This document shows, piece by piece, positions 8,693 to 19,192 of a DNA stretch of 64,000 nt. A program made the translations under genes and the position numbers. Location: NCBI RefSeq assembly GCF_022530855.2, contig NZ_CP099567.1:186001-250000 (forward strand), written 5' to 3'. The notes below the pieces were generated by a model, which did not search any database, was not told the origin of the DNA, and saw only the letters and a program-made list of their open reading frames with translations. Every line of letters begins with the position of its first letter. Within the stretch, counting starts at the first letter, position 1. This DNA comes from Candidatus Vondammii sp. HM_W22 (lineage in GTDB: Bacteria > Pseudomonadota > Gammaproteobacteria > Chromatiales > Chromatiaceae).

Positions 8693-8722
8693 AAACCTCC
8701 AGCGGTCGGCTGCCGGAGGTTT
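8693..8722 (-). terminator. Hairpin terminator downstream of nhaD
   Basis: AAACCTCC pairs with GGAGGTTT eight bases each, with an inner AGC/GCT stem. It sits ten bases past the nhaD stop. The T-run after it on the minus strand is weak, so termination may be partial. Confidence 0.55.
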
Positions 8723-8731
8723 TGGCAGGGT

Positions 8732-10168
8732 TTAAAACATGCCGGAATTAATCCACATGTGGGTGAAGATACTGGCTACATAGCCAAGACCGATGACCGG
8801 TGCCCATTTGAGATGCCCGAAGAAGGTGTAACGGCCTCTGGCCTGTCCCATCAGAGCAACGCCCGCGGCAGATCCCATGGAGAGCAGGGAGCCGCCGACG
8901 CCGGCTGTCAGGGTCACCAGCATCCACTGGCCCATGGACATGTCAGGCATCATGGTGAGCACAGCGAACATGACCGGGATGTTATCAACAATGGCTGAGA
9001 GCATGCCCACGGTGATATTGGCGGTGGTTGGACCCCAGTCGATGTACATCAGCTCGGAAGCCAGACTCAAATATCCGATGAAGCCGAGACCGCCGACACA
9101 GAGAACCACGCCGTAGAAAAAGAGCAGTGTATCCCACTCCGCCCTGGCTACTTTGTTGAAGATATCAAAGGCTACCGGATCACCCATCTGGCCTTCATGC
9201 TCAGGGTCTTCTGCTTTGCCATGATGGTCGATATGGGAGGTTTTCTTCAGGAAGTAGCCAAAGAACTGCAGATAGGCAAGACCTGTCAGCATGCCGATGA
9301 CTGGGGGCATGTGTAAGAAGTTATGGAAGCTGACGGCGGTGACGATGGTTAGTAGGAAGAGCACAATGATGCGTTTGGCTCCCCGTTTCATTGCAACTGC
9401 GTTACCGCCTCCTGTGGGATGTTCATTCGGGACGGCAAAATGCATGATTGCCGCCGGCACCAACCAGTTAACCACGGAAGGGAGAAACAGGCTGAAGAAA
9501 GTTGTGAAGGAGACGACGCCCTGGGGTGTCACCACGGCTTTCTGCCATACCATCAGGGTGGTGATATCGCCGAAGGGGCTGAAGGCACCACCGGCATTGG
9601 CTGCTACTACAATGTTGATACAGGCGAGCAGGATGAATTTGTTATTGTCACCGCCCACTGCCAGCACTACGGCGCACATCAGCAATGCCGTGGTCAGGTT
9701 GTCTGCAACCGGTGAGATAAAAAAGGCCAGTACGCCGGTAATCCAGAAGAGTTGCCGGAATCCAAAGCCTTTGCCGACCAGCCAGGAACGCAGGGCTTCA
9801 AAAATACTGCGTTCGTCCATGGCGTTGATGTAGGTCATGGCCACCAGCAGGAAGAGCATCAGCTCTGCATATTCAAGCAGATTGTGGCGTACTGCGGCCT
9901 CCGCTTCGTGGTTGAATCCGTGAGAGGCATAGGCCCAGGCAATAATGGCCCAGATGAGACCCGCAGCGAGGATGACTGGCTTTGATTTGCGCAGGTGAGT
10001 GAACTCCTCAGCCATGACCAGTGCATAGGCCAGTATGAATATGGCAATACCGGTGAAGCCCACCCAGTGGTTGGTCAGGTCGATGTGGTTGCCGCCCTCT
10101 GCGGAAGCCAATGCCAGCCCTGGAAGGATCGCGAGTAGGATGAATAGATAATAGAACGCTTTGTTCAC
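8732..10168 (-). CDS. nhaD: NhaD-type Na+/H+ antiporter
   Basis: 478 residues with a cleavable-looking N-terminus (LFILLAILPGLALASA) followed by about twelve hydrophobic helices. It belongs to the ion-transporter superfamily NhaD family, which exports sodium in exchange for protons at the inner membrane of mostly marine and alkaliphilic bacteria. Signature segments visible are NAGGAFSPFGDITTLMVWQ, SPVADNLTTALLM, VDNIPVMFAVLTM and GSLLSMGSAAGVALMGQ. GTG start at 10168 with AAGGAG eight bases upstream. A decayed paralogue follows. The 255 bases upstream to 10423 contain no gene. Confidence 0.93.
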   Translation of the reverse strand: MNKAFYYLFILLAILPGLALASAEGGNHIDLTNHWVGFTGIAIFILAYALVMAEEFTHLRKSKPVILAAGLIWAIIAWAYASHGFNHEAEAAVRHNLLEYAELMLFLLVAMTYINAMDERSIFEALRSWLVGKGFGFRQLFWITGVLAFFISPVADNLTTALLMCAVVLAVGGDNNKFILLACINIVVAANAGGAFSPFGDITTLMVWQKAVVTPQGVVSFTTFFSLFLPSVVNWLVPAAIMHFAVPNEHPTGGGNAVAMKRGAKRIIVLFLLTIVTAVSFHNFLHMPPVIGMLTGLAYLQFFGYFLKKTSHIDHHGKAEDPEHEGQMGDPVAFDIFNKVARAEWDTLLFFYGVVLCVGGLGFIGYLSLASELMYIDWGPTTANITVGMLSAIVDNIPVMFAVLTMMPDMSMGQWMLVTLTAGVGGSLLSMGSAAGVALMGQARGRYTFFGHLKWAPVIGLGYVASIFTHMWINSGMF

Positions 10169-10423
10169 TGCGGTTGCTCCTTGTTCAGGGCTTTTTTTGC
10201 CATTTTTCTGGTCTATGTGCCTTTAAAAAATCCAAAAAATCAAGTCCATTCTACTTTATTGGCACCAAGTTATATCACTTTTATCCAGTGGGTTTTCTTT
10301 TGCATTCACAAAAACAGGTAATCCAGGGTGGATCGAAGTGCAAGTTGTCAATCCGTCCGTGGGGCGGAGGGATTGGCGGGTGGCTTCTTCCTCTGCTATC
10401 CGTGTGTCCCATTATCGGCTCTA

Positions 10424-11842
10424 TCAGAATGCTTCAGGAGGTGGGATTGATTTGCCGGGATTGAGTATCCCTGCCGGATCGAACTGCTTTCGGATATCGT
10501 TCATCAGCCGCAGGGCGACCGGGTCGATCTCGCGGTCGATAAAGTCCCGTTTCTCCAAGCCGACCCCGTGCTCACCGGAGAGGGTGCCGCCGAGTCGCAG
10601 CACCAGATCGAACAGGGCATCGAGGCACTGATGGGCGCGGCGCATCTCATCCGGGTCATCAGAATCAGCCAATAGATTGACATGTATGTTGCCGTTCCCG
10701 GCATGTCCGAAGTTGACGATCTTGATGCCGGTTTCTCCTGACAGTTGGTCCAGTTCCTCTATCAGGTCTGGAATACGGGAAACCGGAACGACGATATCTT
10801 CATTAATTTTTTTCGGTGCCACATTGCGCAAGGCCGGTGACAGCGCTTTACGGGTACGCCAGAGACTAGCTGTCTCCTCTTTTGTTCGGGCGATATGAAT
10901 ATCGACGAGCCCTTCTACGCTGGCTGCTGTTTTTACCGCCTCGGCAGCTTTATCCAGGCCGTATGCCGGTCCGTCGACCTCAATCATCAACAATGCACCT
11001 GCTTCCGGAGGAAGTGCCAAATCAGAGTAGTTACGTACCATCTCTATGGCGGTGCCATCCATGAATTCCAACGTGCAGGGTGTCGTTGGTTGGGCCATGA
11101 TGCTGGATACGGCTTGGGCAGCGGCATGCATATCTTTGTAGGTTGCCAGTAAGGTTGATTTTGCTTCCGCCAGAGGGGTAAGTTTCAGTACCGCTTCCGT
11201 GATCACTGCCAGGGTTCCCTCGGAGCCGATCAGAAGTCGTGTCAGATCGTATCCAACCACCCCTTTAGTGGTGATGACGCCAGTACGCATTTCTTCCCCG
11301 GCGCCGGTAACCGCCCGCAGGCCCAGTGTATTGTCCCTGGGGGTGCCGTATTTAACCGCCCGTGGACCAGCGGAGTTGTAGGCCAGGTTGCCCCCGACCG
11401 TGCAGATAGCGGCGCTGGTTGGATCAGGCGGCCAGAAAAATCCCCGTTTACCTGCTGCCTGTTGCAGCTCGGCATTCGTCACGCCGGGCTCGACGCGCGC
11501 AATGCGATTGGCCGGGTCTATTGCCAATATTCGATTCATTCTCTCCAGGGAGAGAATGACACCACCCCGGTCCGGCACCGTGGCACCGGTGGTGCCGGTT
11601 CCCGTGCCCCGGGGAATCAGGTTGATTCGCTCTCTGTTACAAAGCAGCAGTATATCCCGTACCTGCTCATGGCGGGTGGCAAAGACCACGGCTTGGGGCA
11701 GGGCGTGCCGGCGGCTGTTATCGTAACCGTAAGGCCAGCAGTCTCCCGGGTCTGTGAGTACCGCCTGTTTGCCGACAATGGCGCATAAACCCTTGCAGGC
11801 TTCGTCATTCAGCGGGGGGAGCTTCTGTTCAGATGTATTCAA
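10424..11842 (-). CDS. FAD-linked oxidase, GlcD/D-lactate dehydrogenase type
   Basis: 472 residues. The N-terminal FAD-binding PCMH domain (about residues 50-230) shows IPRGTGTGTTGATVP, the VEPGVTN turn and CTVGGNLAYNSAGPRAVKYG. The C-terminal FAD-oxidase domain shows FGHAGNGNIHVNLL and LSGEHGVGLEKRDF. Family members oxidise glycolate or D-lactate and pass electrons to quinone or cytochrome. Glycolate oxidation would make sense in a Calvin-cycle organism but the substrate cannot be told from sequence, and no glcE/glcF partners are adjacent. TTG start overlaps the dolP end by 14 bases. Confidence 0.85.
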   Translation of the reverse strand: MNTSEQKLPPLNDEACKGLCAIVGKQAVLTDPGDCWPYGYDNSRRHALPQAVVFATRHEQVRDILLLCNRERINLIPRGTGTGTTGATVPDRGGVILSLERMNRILAIDPANRIARVEPGVTNAELQQAAGKRGFFWPPDPTSAAICTVGGNLAYNSAGPRAVKYGTPRDNTLGLRAVTGAGEEMRTGVITTKGVVGYDLTRLLIGSEGTLAVITEAVLKLTPLAEAKSTLLATYKDMHAAAQAVSSIMAQPTTPCTLEFMDGTAIEMVRNYSDLALPPEAGALLMIEVDGPAYGLDKAAEAVKTAASVEGLVDIHIARTKEETASLWRTRKALSPALRNVAPKKINEDIVVPVSRIPDLIEELDQLSGETGIKIVNFGHAGNGNIHVNLLADSDDPDEMRRAHQCLDALFDLVLRLGGTLSGEHGVGLEKRDFIDREIDPVALRLMNDIRKQFDPAGILNPGKSIPPPEAF

Positions 11843-12410
11843 AAACCTTTACTACCTGCTTCACGCCGCGCAGATACCTCACTTTCTCAACAGTGGCGTC
11901 GGCCTCCTGCGGCGTAACCAGGCCCATGAGGTAAACAACGCCACTTTCGGTAACCACTTTTACCCGGAATGGGTCAAATCCCGGGATTTTGATTTTGAAC
12001 AACTGGGTTTTTGCCTTGGTGGTGATCCATGTGTCGGAAGCCTGCTGTGAAATGCCGGCATCAGGGCTAATCTGCACCTCGTTCACCACTCGTTTAACCT
12101 TTGAGATTTGGCCTACCAGTCCGGCGTATTTGCTGCGATAGCTTTCACTCTTCGCTTGACCTGTAAGCAGTACGACTTGATTAAAGCTGGTCGCGCTGAA
12201 GCTACCATGGTCAGCAAGGTCGGTGTTGGTATGGAGAATGTTCAGCGCCTTGAATTCAATGGTCTGGTCATCCAATGCGCTACCGCCGGAACGCCGGTCA
12301 TGGGCTACTGAAGCGCCGGTTGCAACACCGCCTAGGATTATCGGCGCGCAACCTTGCAGTATGCCGAGAATCAGTGTGGTAGCGGTCAATAACAGTACGG
12401 TTGTTCTCAT
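11829..12410 (-). CDS. dolP: Outer-membrane lipoprotein with two BON domains (DolP/YraP)
   Basis: 193 residues. The signal ends in the lipobox LQGC (Cys21 or so), then GGVATGASVAHDRRS as in E. coli DolP, and two BON domains (about 45-115 and 125-190). DolP sits at the outer membrane, supports BAM-complex function and envelope integrity. It is the last gene of the lpoA-yraN-diaA-dolP block, in exactly the E. coli order; an FAD oxidase follows with a 14-base overlap. Confidence 0.92.
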   Translation of the reverse strand: MRTTVLLLTATTLILGILQGCAPIILGGVATGASVAHDRRSGGSALDDQTIEFKALNILHTNTDLADHGSFSATSFNQVVLLTGQAKSESYRSKYAGLVGQISKVKRVVNEVQISPDAGISQQASDTWITTKAKTQLFKIKIPGFDPFRVKVVTESGVVYLMGLVTPQEADATVEKVRYLRGVKQVVKVFEYI

Positions 12411-12518
12411 TGGATATCTCCGTTTCTAGATACAGGTTGCTGGTTGCCAGCCGATATTATCCGTCCATTGTACGTTTTTTGATACGCAACTTCTCAATAA
12501 CACTGACGCAGCTGCCTC

Positions 12519-13480
<962 letters not shown>

Positions 13481-13499
13481 GGCAGGCTCCTGCGATTCT

Positions 13500-15497
13500 C
13501 TACAATGCTCTTTCTTCTGCCGGGCTGGTTGGCTTTTCGCTTTTGCTATCAGCTTCGTCTTCCTGTGGTTCTACTGCTTCAGTCTCGGCAGAAGGCATTG
13601 GTGTTTCACCAATGTCCAGATCCAGCCGTGGGGCGTAGCCGATAATTCGCGGTGTGCCCTTATGCATCTCTGCCCATACCAGCTGGCGGTGAATCTGGTT
13701 GATTTCGTCCAGATAGAGGTTGCCGGTTTTTCCGTCCAGGGTCTCCCTGGATGTTGTCTGCAGCCGGGCCAGATGCGGCAGTAAGCTGAAGCTGTCTATA
13801 CCCATGGCATAGAGGCGGGGGTAGCGGCTTTGGCTTTCAGAGAGTGATTCTGCCAGATTTTCACGTGCAAGCGGTTCATTTCCTCCAGCAACCAGTAACC
13901 AAGGGATATCGGGAAATTTGATTCCCTCAAGATCCTGATCATCACCCGGTGCCGGTTTTCCCGAGTAGATGTGGGAAGTGCCATAGACAGGCAGTCCCGA
14001 TGCATGGTGGAACTGGAGCTGAGGCCTTATTTGTCGCGCCTTTTGTGATTTGGCGACGAGGAAGATGAAATCAGCATCTTTCCGGAGGCGCGGCTCGAAC
14101 TCCAGCTTTTTACCTAATAGTTGCTGCAAACCGCGTTTGCGGGCGTAACTTTCATCAATATTGAGCAGAGCCCGGATGGGCTTGGAGAAGTCATTCTCTT
14201 TGGCATTATACTTTTGATGTTCTGCGAGTAGCCCGCCAAGGCGCTCCCAACGGTCCCGGAAGGCCTCAAAAACGCGCTCACCCCAGCTCCCTCGGGGGGT
14301 GAGAACCACCGCTTGGGTGTGTCCATCGAGCCAGGCCCGTTCTGCCACCTGCCGGGCTTCATCTTCCGGGGAGAGGCCAAACTGGTAGAGATCCGCGGGA
14401 GGCGTCACCATCGGCGGAATCTGGTTCAATGCCAGTACCGGAACCTCGAGCTCCCCGGCGCGGGCCATCTGTGCAACACCCTCCTTGTTAAGCGGGCCGA
14501 TCACCATCTCCGCACCGGCATCCACGGCCTGCTGATAGAGCGGCCAGGTGTCGGCACTGTTGCTGCTGTCATAAAAGGCCAGATACGGGCGGTTTTCGGC
14601 AGGCTGCTGGTAGTAGGCGGCCATGAAGCCTTCTCGTAGCGCCCGGGCGGCATTGGCGTAAGGGCCGCTCATTGGGAGCAGTATCGCCAGATGATTCGGT
14701 CGCCGATAGAGGGCTTTCAGTTTTTGGAAATAACCATCCAGCAGATCCGGCATGGCCGGGTGACTAGGGAATTTTTCGCGCCAGGCTTCGATCAGCTGCT
14801 GAATCTGGCGAGTGTCTCCGGCAGTGCCTTTGATAACACGGGCCAGCTCCATCCACCCACCCTGAATACCCGGGGGCGATGGCTGGAGCAGATCAAGAGC
14901 CGTATCTGTCAGGGCGGCCAGGGTCTGGAGAATGGCCATCTGATTCTCCAGGCGGGGCTCCAGCTCCTGAATCAACCGGTCTAGTTCGCTCAATTCACGG
15001 GCGCTCTCCAGCAGATTCCCCGACAGGCGGAAACCTTCGGCCCGGTCTTGGTGGTAGCGTTGGAGAAGTGCTACGGCGATTTCCGGTTGTGGCGCCTCCA
15101 TCAGCAGCAAAAGTGCTTCATCCGGGCGGTTTCTCGCCAGGGCCATTTCGGCCACCAGCAGGCTTTTCTGAAAGTCGAGTTGGGGTAGTGCCGCAGTGTT
15201 GATTCGGGCCAGTAGTACTGTAGCTGCCTCGTTCTCTTCTGCCTGGAACAGATTTTCTGCGGCGCGTAACAGCAGAACTTGTCTGGCAGGTGGCTGGTTT
15301 TGTCTGGCAAGCTGCTCAAACAGTGCCGCTGCGCCAGCGTAATCCCCCACTGCCTTGAGGGCTTCGGCCTGCTGCATCAGCGAGTCGGCTTCAGACGGCA
15401 CCTTCTCTCCCTCCGTGACCAGCGTCGAAGGGACACAGCCCGTCAGAAGCAGTAGCAGCAGAAGAAAAGAGAGGAAAATAGTTCGATTTGGTTGCAT
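13500..15497 (-). CDS. lpoA: Penicillin-binding protein activator lipoprotein LpoA
   Basis: 665 residues. Signal peptide with a long Leu run and lipobox LTGC. N-terminal helical TPR-like region (about 30-270) followed by a periplasmic-binding-protein-like domain (starting HLAILLPMSGPYANAARALREG). LpoA reaches from the outer membrane to stimulate PBP1A in peptidoglycan synthesis. The C-terminal acidic tail (about the last 40 residues, Glu/Ser/Pro rich) is low complexity and probably lineage-specific. Divergent from rsmI, as in E. coli. Confidence 0.93.
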   Translation of the reverse strand: MQPNRTIFLSFLLLLLLLTGCVPSTLVTEGEKVPSEADSLMQQAEALKAVGDYAGAAALFEQLARQNQPPARQVLLLRAAENLFQAEENEAATVLLARINTAALPQLDFQKSLLVAEMALARNRPDEALLLLMEAPQPEIAVALLQRYHQDRAEGFRLSGNLLESARELSELDRLIQELEPRLENQMAILQTLAALTDTALDLLQPSPPGIQGGWMELARVIKGTAGDTRQIQQLIEAWREKFPSHPAMPDLLDGYFQKLKALYRRPNHLAILLPMSGPYANAARALREGFMAAYYQQPAENRPYLAFYDSSNSADTWPLYQQAVDAGAEMVIGPLNKEGVAQMARAGELEVPVLALNQIPPMVTPPADLYQFGLSPEDEARQVAERAWLDGHTQAVVLTPRGSWGERVFEAFRDRWERLGGLLAEHQKYNAKENDFSKPIRALLNIDESYARKRGLQQLLGKKLEFEPRLRKDADFIFLVAKSQKARQIRPQLQFHHASGLPVYGTSHIYSGKPAPGDDQDLEGIKFPDIPWLLVAGGNEPLARENLAESLSESQSRYPRLYAMGIDSFSLLPHLARLQTTSRETLDGKTGNLYLDEINQIHRQLVWAEMHKGTPRIIGYAPRLDLDIGETPMPSAETEAVEPQEDEADSKSEKPTSPAEERAL

Positions 15498-15552
15498 GGT
15501 GGCATTCAGGCAGGCACGATTGGGTGAATAAGTATCTTTTTTGAGGTGGGCC

Positions 15553-16398
15553 GTGTCAATCGAAAATGGTGTGCTTTATGTCGTTGCAACTCCAATTGGT
15601 AACCGTGGGGACATCACAGAGAGGGCTAAAGAGGTACTGAATGCGGTATCGTTGATCGCGGCCGAAGATACCCGGCATAGTCGGCCTCTGCTGAAAAGTC
15701 TGGGAATCTCCACCCGGTTAGTGGCCATGCATGAACATAACGAGCGCGAAATGCTGGAAAAGCTGACCCGGATGCTGCAACAAGGGGATACCCTGGCCTT
15801 GATCTCTGATGCGGGAACGCCTCTTATCAGTGACCCGGGTTTCCCTCTGGTAAGAACCTGTCATCAACTGGGCATCCGGGTTTCCCCCCTGCCAGGGCCA
15901 AGCGCTGCCATTGCCGCGCTCTCGGCAGCCGGGTTACCGACGGATCGTTTCCGTTTTGAAGGATTCTCTGCAAGAACATCCTCTGCCCGGAAAGGCGTAT
16001 TTGAAACGCTGAAGGATGAGCCCTTAACGCTGATTTTTTATGAATCCAGTCATCGGATTCAGGCGTCGCTGGCTGACATGGCGGCACTGTTTGGAGAGGG
16101 TCGCCAATGTGTGCTTGCCAGGGAGTTGACCAAGCTGCACGAGACGATTATCCAGTGTACTTTGGGTGAGCTCTGTAGGCTGCTGGAAAACGACCCTGAT
16201 CAGCGCAAGGGAGAATTTGTCATCCTGATTGCCGGCGCTACCCAGGATGACGAATTGCTGAGTCCTGAAGCGCTGCGGATACTCAAACTGCTGGTTGATG
16301 AGTTGCCGGTAAAAAAAGCCGCCGCCCTTACTGCCCGTATTACCGGGGAGAAGAAAAACCGCCTTTACCAGCAGGCATTGATTTTGCGCGGTGAGTGA
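15553..16398 (+). CDS. rsmI: 16S rRNA (cytidine-1402-2'-O)-methyltransferase
   Basis: 281 residues from the GTG at 15553, chosen because TGAGGTGG lies six bases upstream and the family begins right before LYVVATPIGN; a TTG at 15541 is possible. Tetrapyrrole-methylase fold: IAAEDTRHSRPLL, MHEHNERE, LISDAGTPLISDPG, PLPGPSAAIAALSAAGL, FEGFSAR and FYESSHRI. Methylates C1402 in the ribosomal decoding centre. Intact. Confidence 0.96.
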   Translation: MSIENGVLYVVATPIGNRGDITERAKEVLNAVSLIAAEDTRHSRPLLKSLGISTRLVAMHEHNEREMLEKLTRMLQQGDTLALISDAGTPLISDPGFPLVRTCHQLGIRVSPLPGPSAAIAALSAAGLPTDRFRFEGFSARTSSARKGVFETLKDEPLTLIFYESSHRIQASLADMAALFGEGRQCVLARELTKLHETIIQCTLGELCRLLENDPDQRKGEFVILIAGATQDDELLSPEALRILKLLVDELPVKKAAALTARITGEKKNRLYQQALILRGE

Positions 16399-16427
16399 TG
16401 CTACCACTCCCACTTCTTACCTAGGGG

Positions 16428-16459
16428 GCCTCTGATTAATTCATGAATTGATCAGAGGC
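16428..16459 (+). terminator. Long palindrome after rsmI
   Basis: Two 16-base halves (starting GCCTCTGAT) pair with a single G-U wobble and virtually no spacer. It lies between convergent rsmI and the hsp20 remnant and can serve both as a transcription stop. No long T-run follows. Confidence 0.55.
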
Positions 16460-16475
16460 TCCTTAGTAACATCGC

Positions 16476-16918
16476 TCACCAGATTGCCTGCGGATCGATC
16501 ATCCTTTTGTTGGTTTGATCCCAATTCTTGTGTGATCTCAAGGCCTCTGTCTTGAGGAGCACAATTTCAAGCATACCACCCTTACCGGTTGCTGGTATTT
16601 TTTTCGGGTCGATATTGTTAGGCAGACTGAAGCGCCGGTAGAAAGAGCCGTATGAACGTTCAACTCGTTTATAGTTTTTCTTCTCCTCTAATGGTCTCAT
16701 CGCGATGCTCACTCTTGGTGGTGAGCATGCCATTTTCCATGAAAAGTTCGATTTTCTCGGGTTCCACGCCGGGAATATCGGCATGAATTACATATCTTTT
16801 CTCCTCCCTTTTGATATCGATTTGCCGGAATTCAATCACCACCGACGATATTGGCGGTGTCATCATGGATTGTCGGAAAGAATGGAAATCTGCTGTTCTT
16901 ATTTTGCCATTGCTGCAT
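16476..16918 (-). pseudogene. Frameshifted small heat-shock protein (Hsp20)
   Basis: From ATG 16918 the minus strand gives QQWQNKNSRFPFFPTIHDDTANIVGGD, then a TGA where the family has Trp. In another frame comes IDIKREEKRYVIHADIPGVEPEKIELFMENGML, and in a third EEKKNYKRVERSYGSFYRRFSLPNNIDPKKI and LEIVLLKTEA. Together they form one alpha-crystallin domain protein of about 145 residues interrupted by at least three lesions. Not functional as read. Confidence 0.88.
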
Positions 16919-17734
16919 GAGATGCCATGGGTTTCTGATAATAAGCGCTATTTTACGCTTCCTTGATCTCTTGTACTCCAACTATAAGTATGGCTCTAAC
17001 CCAGGGAGAAACAAGTGGACTTAGCGTGTTTTCAGGTCGCTGATGGCCTATTGAAGCAGATGCTCCGGTTGGTATAAAGGATGCCATGTTCTGGTCGGCA
17101 TCAGTCTGTAATTGAGTCAGGGGTGACAACAGACGACACCTCAATGCTAGAGTAAATGTTCACGAGGGGGCATGGTGTATTAATTATCCATATGCTGCCA
17201 GGAATCAAATTCTTGATTTATTTTGCTTCATGATGCACAAATGGCATGGCATTAAGTGTTCGGATGAAATAATCAGTTATGGAAGGCTTTGGTGTGCCTT
17301 TTATATGGAGACAGCCCTCCCTGGAGCGAAAAGGGTGACGATGTTTTTCCCTTTACCTCCGGACGGTTGCACCGGGCCGTTTGCCTCGTTTTTCTCGCCT
17401 TGCTTTATTATTACATCTGCTGCCTGCTCCCAAAAAAGCAGTACAATGGTCGCTGTCGAAACTGGAGAAAAGATCGAATTCTCTCTGGAATTAAAGCGGT
17501 TCTGCCTCTCGATTCAGGCGGCTATCCAAGGCACTGGGTATGTTGATGCCGTTGGCCGAAAACGGCGGCCCGGAATCCCAGTATCTGCAGGGTAAGATGA
17601 GCTCGAAAGGGTTGGGTCTCCGCAGGATTACGCCGCCATCTTTCGCTGGTACATGAAGCCTACCAGACAGGATCATCACCAAGCCAAAATATGCTGTTGT
17701 TTCTTTCTATGCCTATGGGCTTGGAGTGGCGAGG
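16919..17734. other. Non-coding or fully decayed stretch
   Basis: About 800 bases with no gene I can support. The open frames (for example the plus-strand frame at 17230) lack a plausible protein pattern or ribosome site, and none matches a family I recognise. It separates two pseudogenes and is probably decayed coding sequence. Confidence 0.5.
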
Positions 17735-18660
17735 CTATGCCCAGGCTTCAATTATGGCCGGAGTGTGTCTATCAGAACACGTGCTCAATTTGCGGCCCCA
17801 AACTCTTGATCGTTTTCGGTTTGCCTCTTGCTTCCGTTCATTCAAGGGGCGTTTGTGTGTCGACTTGCGGTGAATGTGACTGCGGTAATGCGCACCCGGT
17901 AAAGCGGCTTTCCGTTTTACACTGCGGTAAGCAGAATCGGCCCAGACACTGCCATTACTGTTGCTCTCATCCAGCCGTTCCTCGAAGACCTGACTATCGT
18001 GAACTTCTGCTGATGTGATAGCGTACTTGCGAATGACCTTGTGCTTCCGGTCTATGCGGATGTTTTTTGTATCTATAGTGAATTTTATCATGCTTCATGG
18101 TCCAGTGGGCTTCAACATCCTTCTGACGGTGCTTGTTATCACTCCATGCCTCAAGGCTGCCCCCGGCTTTGATCTGCCTATTTTCCTCTCGCGTATTTAC
18201 GTTGCCTGGGTGCTGGAACGATAGCGGCATCTACAATCTGTCCCTTGCGAGCACTGAAGCCTGCTGCATCAATCTGGATCAACAGCTCTGAAAAAAGTTT
18301 ATCAACAAGGCCCCGTTCTTTCAGGCGCTCACAATATACCCAAACTGTTTTAGCATCGGGTACTTTACCCTCCGGGCTCAGCTCAAGAAAACGATAAAAG
18401 CTATAGCAATTCTGTATTTGGAACTCTGTTTGATCATCGGATAGATTGAATAAATGCTGTAGGACCAACACCTTGAACATCAGTACCGTACCGCAAGGTA
18501 GACGCCTACCTTTACTGGGACCACTGTTTTTATAAACTGAGCCCAGCAATACCCGAAAAACCTCCTAGTCTACGGTCCTTTCCAGCTTTGGCAGCGGGTC
18601 TCCCAGTTGATCAAGGAGTTCAAGTCGGTCTTGATGATCAAAAAACTCGGTTGTATGGCT
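17735..18660 (-). pseudogene. IS5-family transposase with in-frame stop and frameshifts
   Basis: Order on the minus strand: FFDHQDRLELLDQLGDPLPK, LERTVD then TAG (the family has Trp here), EVFRVLLGSVYKNSGPSKG, MFKVLVLQHLFNLSDDQTEFQI, LIQIDAAGFSARKGQIVDAAIV. After a shift: NTREENRQIKAG...AWSDNKHRQKDVEAHWTMK, and after another: ITSAEVHDSQVFEERLD...VWADSAYRS, HIHRKSTHKRPLNERK and QIEHVF. The DDE core is recognisable (VDA, WADSAYRS), but the C-terminal end after EHVF is lost. The upstream end of the element is the repeat at 18691-18719. Confidence 0.88.
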
Positions 18661-18690
18661 TTTATCAATAATTGCTTGAGTTGGTTACTA

Positions 18691-18719
18691 TTATCGCTGA
18701 TTTGGGAAGGTTTTTAGAG
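18691..18719. repeat. IS end shared with 29218-29246
   Basis: The 29-base sequence ending GGGAAGGTTTTTAGAG sits about 30-60 bases in front of the IS5-type transposase. It recurs at 29218-29246 with one mismatch. It is most likely the terminal inverted repeat of this IS family. Confidence 0.7.
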
Positions 18720-19192
18720 GTTCCCTTAAGCTTTCTTGGGGTATGAAGGGAGCGTGGTAGCAGACCCTACATCGCTGGATTCATTTAACGGTGATGGGGT
18801 ATGGCCTAGTGCAGTTGCTGGGATTGTTGAACGGCAATCGTGTTCAGCAGTTGTGCCGTCATTCACCCTGGCGGCGGGACAATCCAATAACAGCAAGGCA
18901 AATTCGTAAGGGGGCTTGTAACCATTTTTCGCCATGTAACTATAAGGGAGTGGTGGGACTGTAAATGCAAAAAGTTCGAGCCGCTAAATTGGCTAGGAAG
19001 TGAATATGCAGCGAGGTATGAGTTTAGCTACTTGTAATAAGCGGCAGAATGATCATCGAGGGTTCGAGCTCGAGCGGCTGTGTCGCTCTAAACTCTAGTC
19101 ATACATCACTCCATCAGTAATTTGGTTGGTTCGATCATAGAAGATAACGGAAGATCGCAACACAGGGTAGAAGGGATAACCCTCAATAAGCG
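18720..19192. other. Intergenic stretch without a supported gene
   Basis: About 470 bases downstream of bepA (which runs on the minus strand). The short open frames here lack family signatures, and no hairpin terminator stands out. Confidence 0.5.

Noticed and set aside
17230-17595. 121-codon plus-strand frame
   Set aside because: Composition unlike a protein, no ribosome site, no recognisable motif.
16476-18660. Stop-codon recoding (TAG or TGA as Trp)
   Set aside because: Same genes also carry frameshifts, and intact genes end normally at TAG and TGA; pseudogenisation is simpler.
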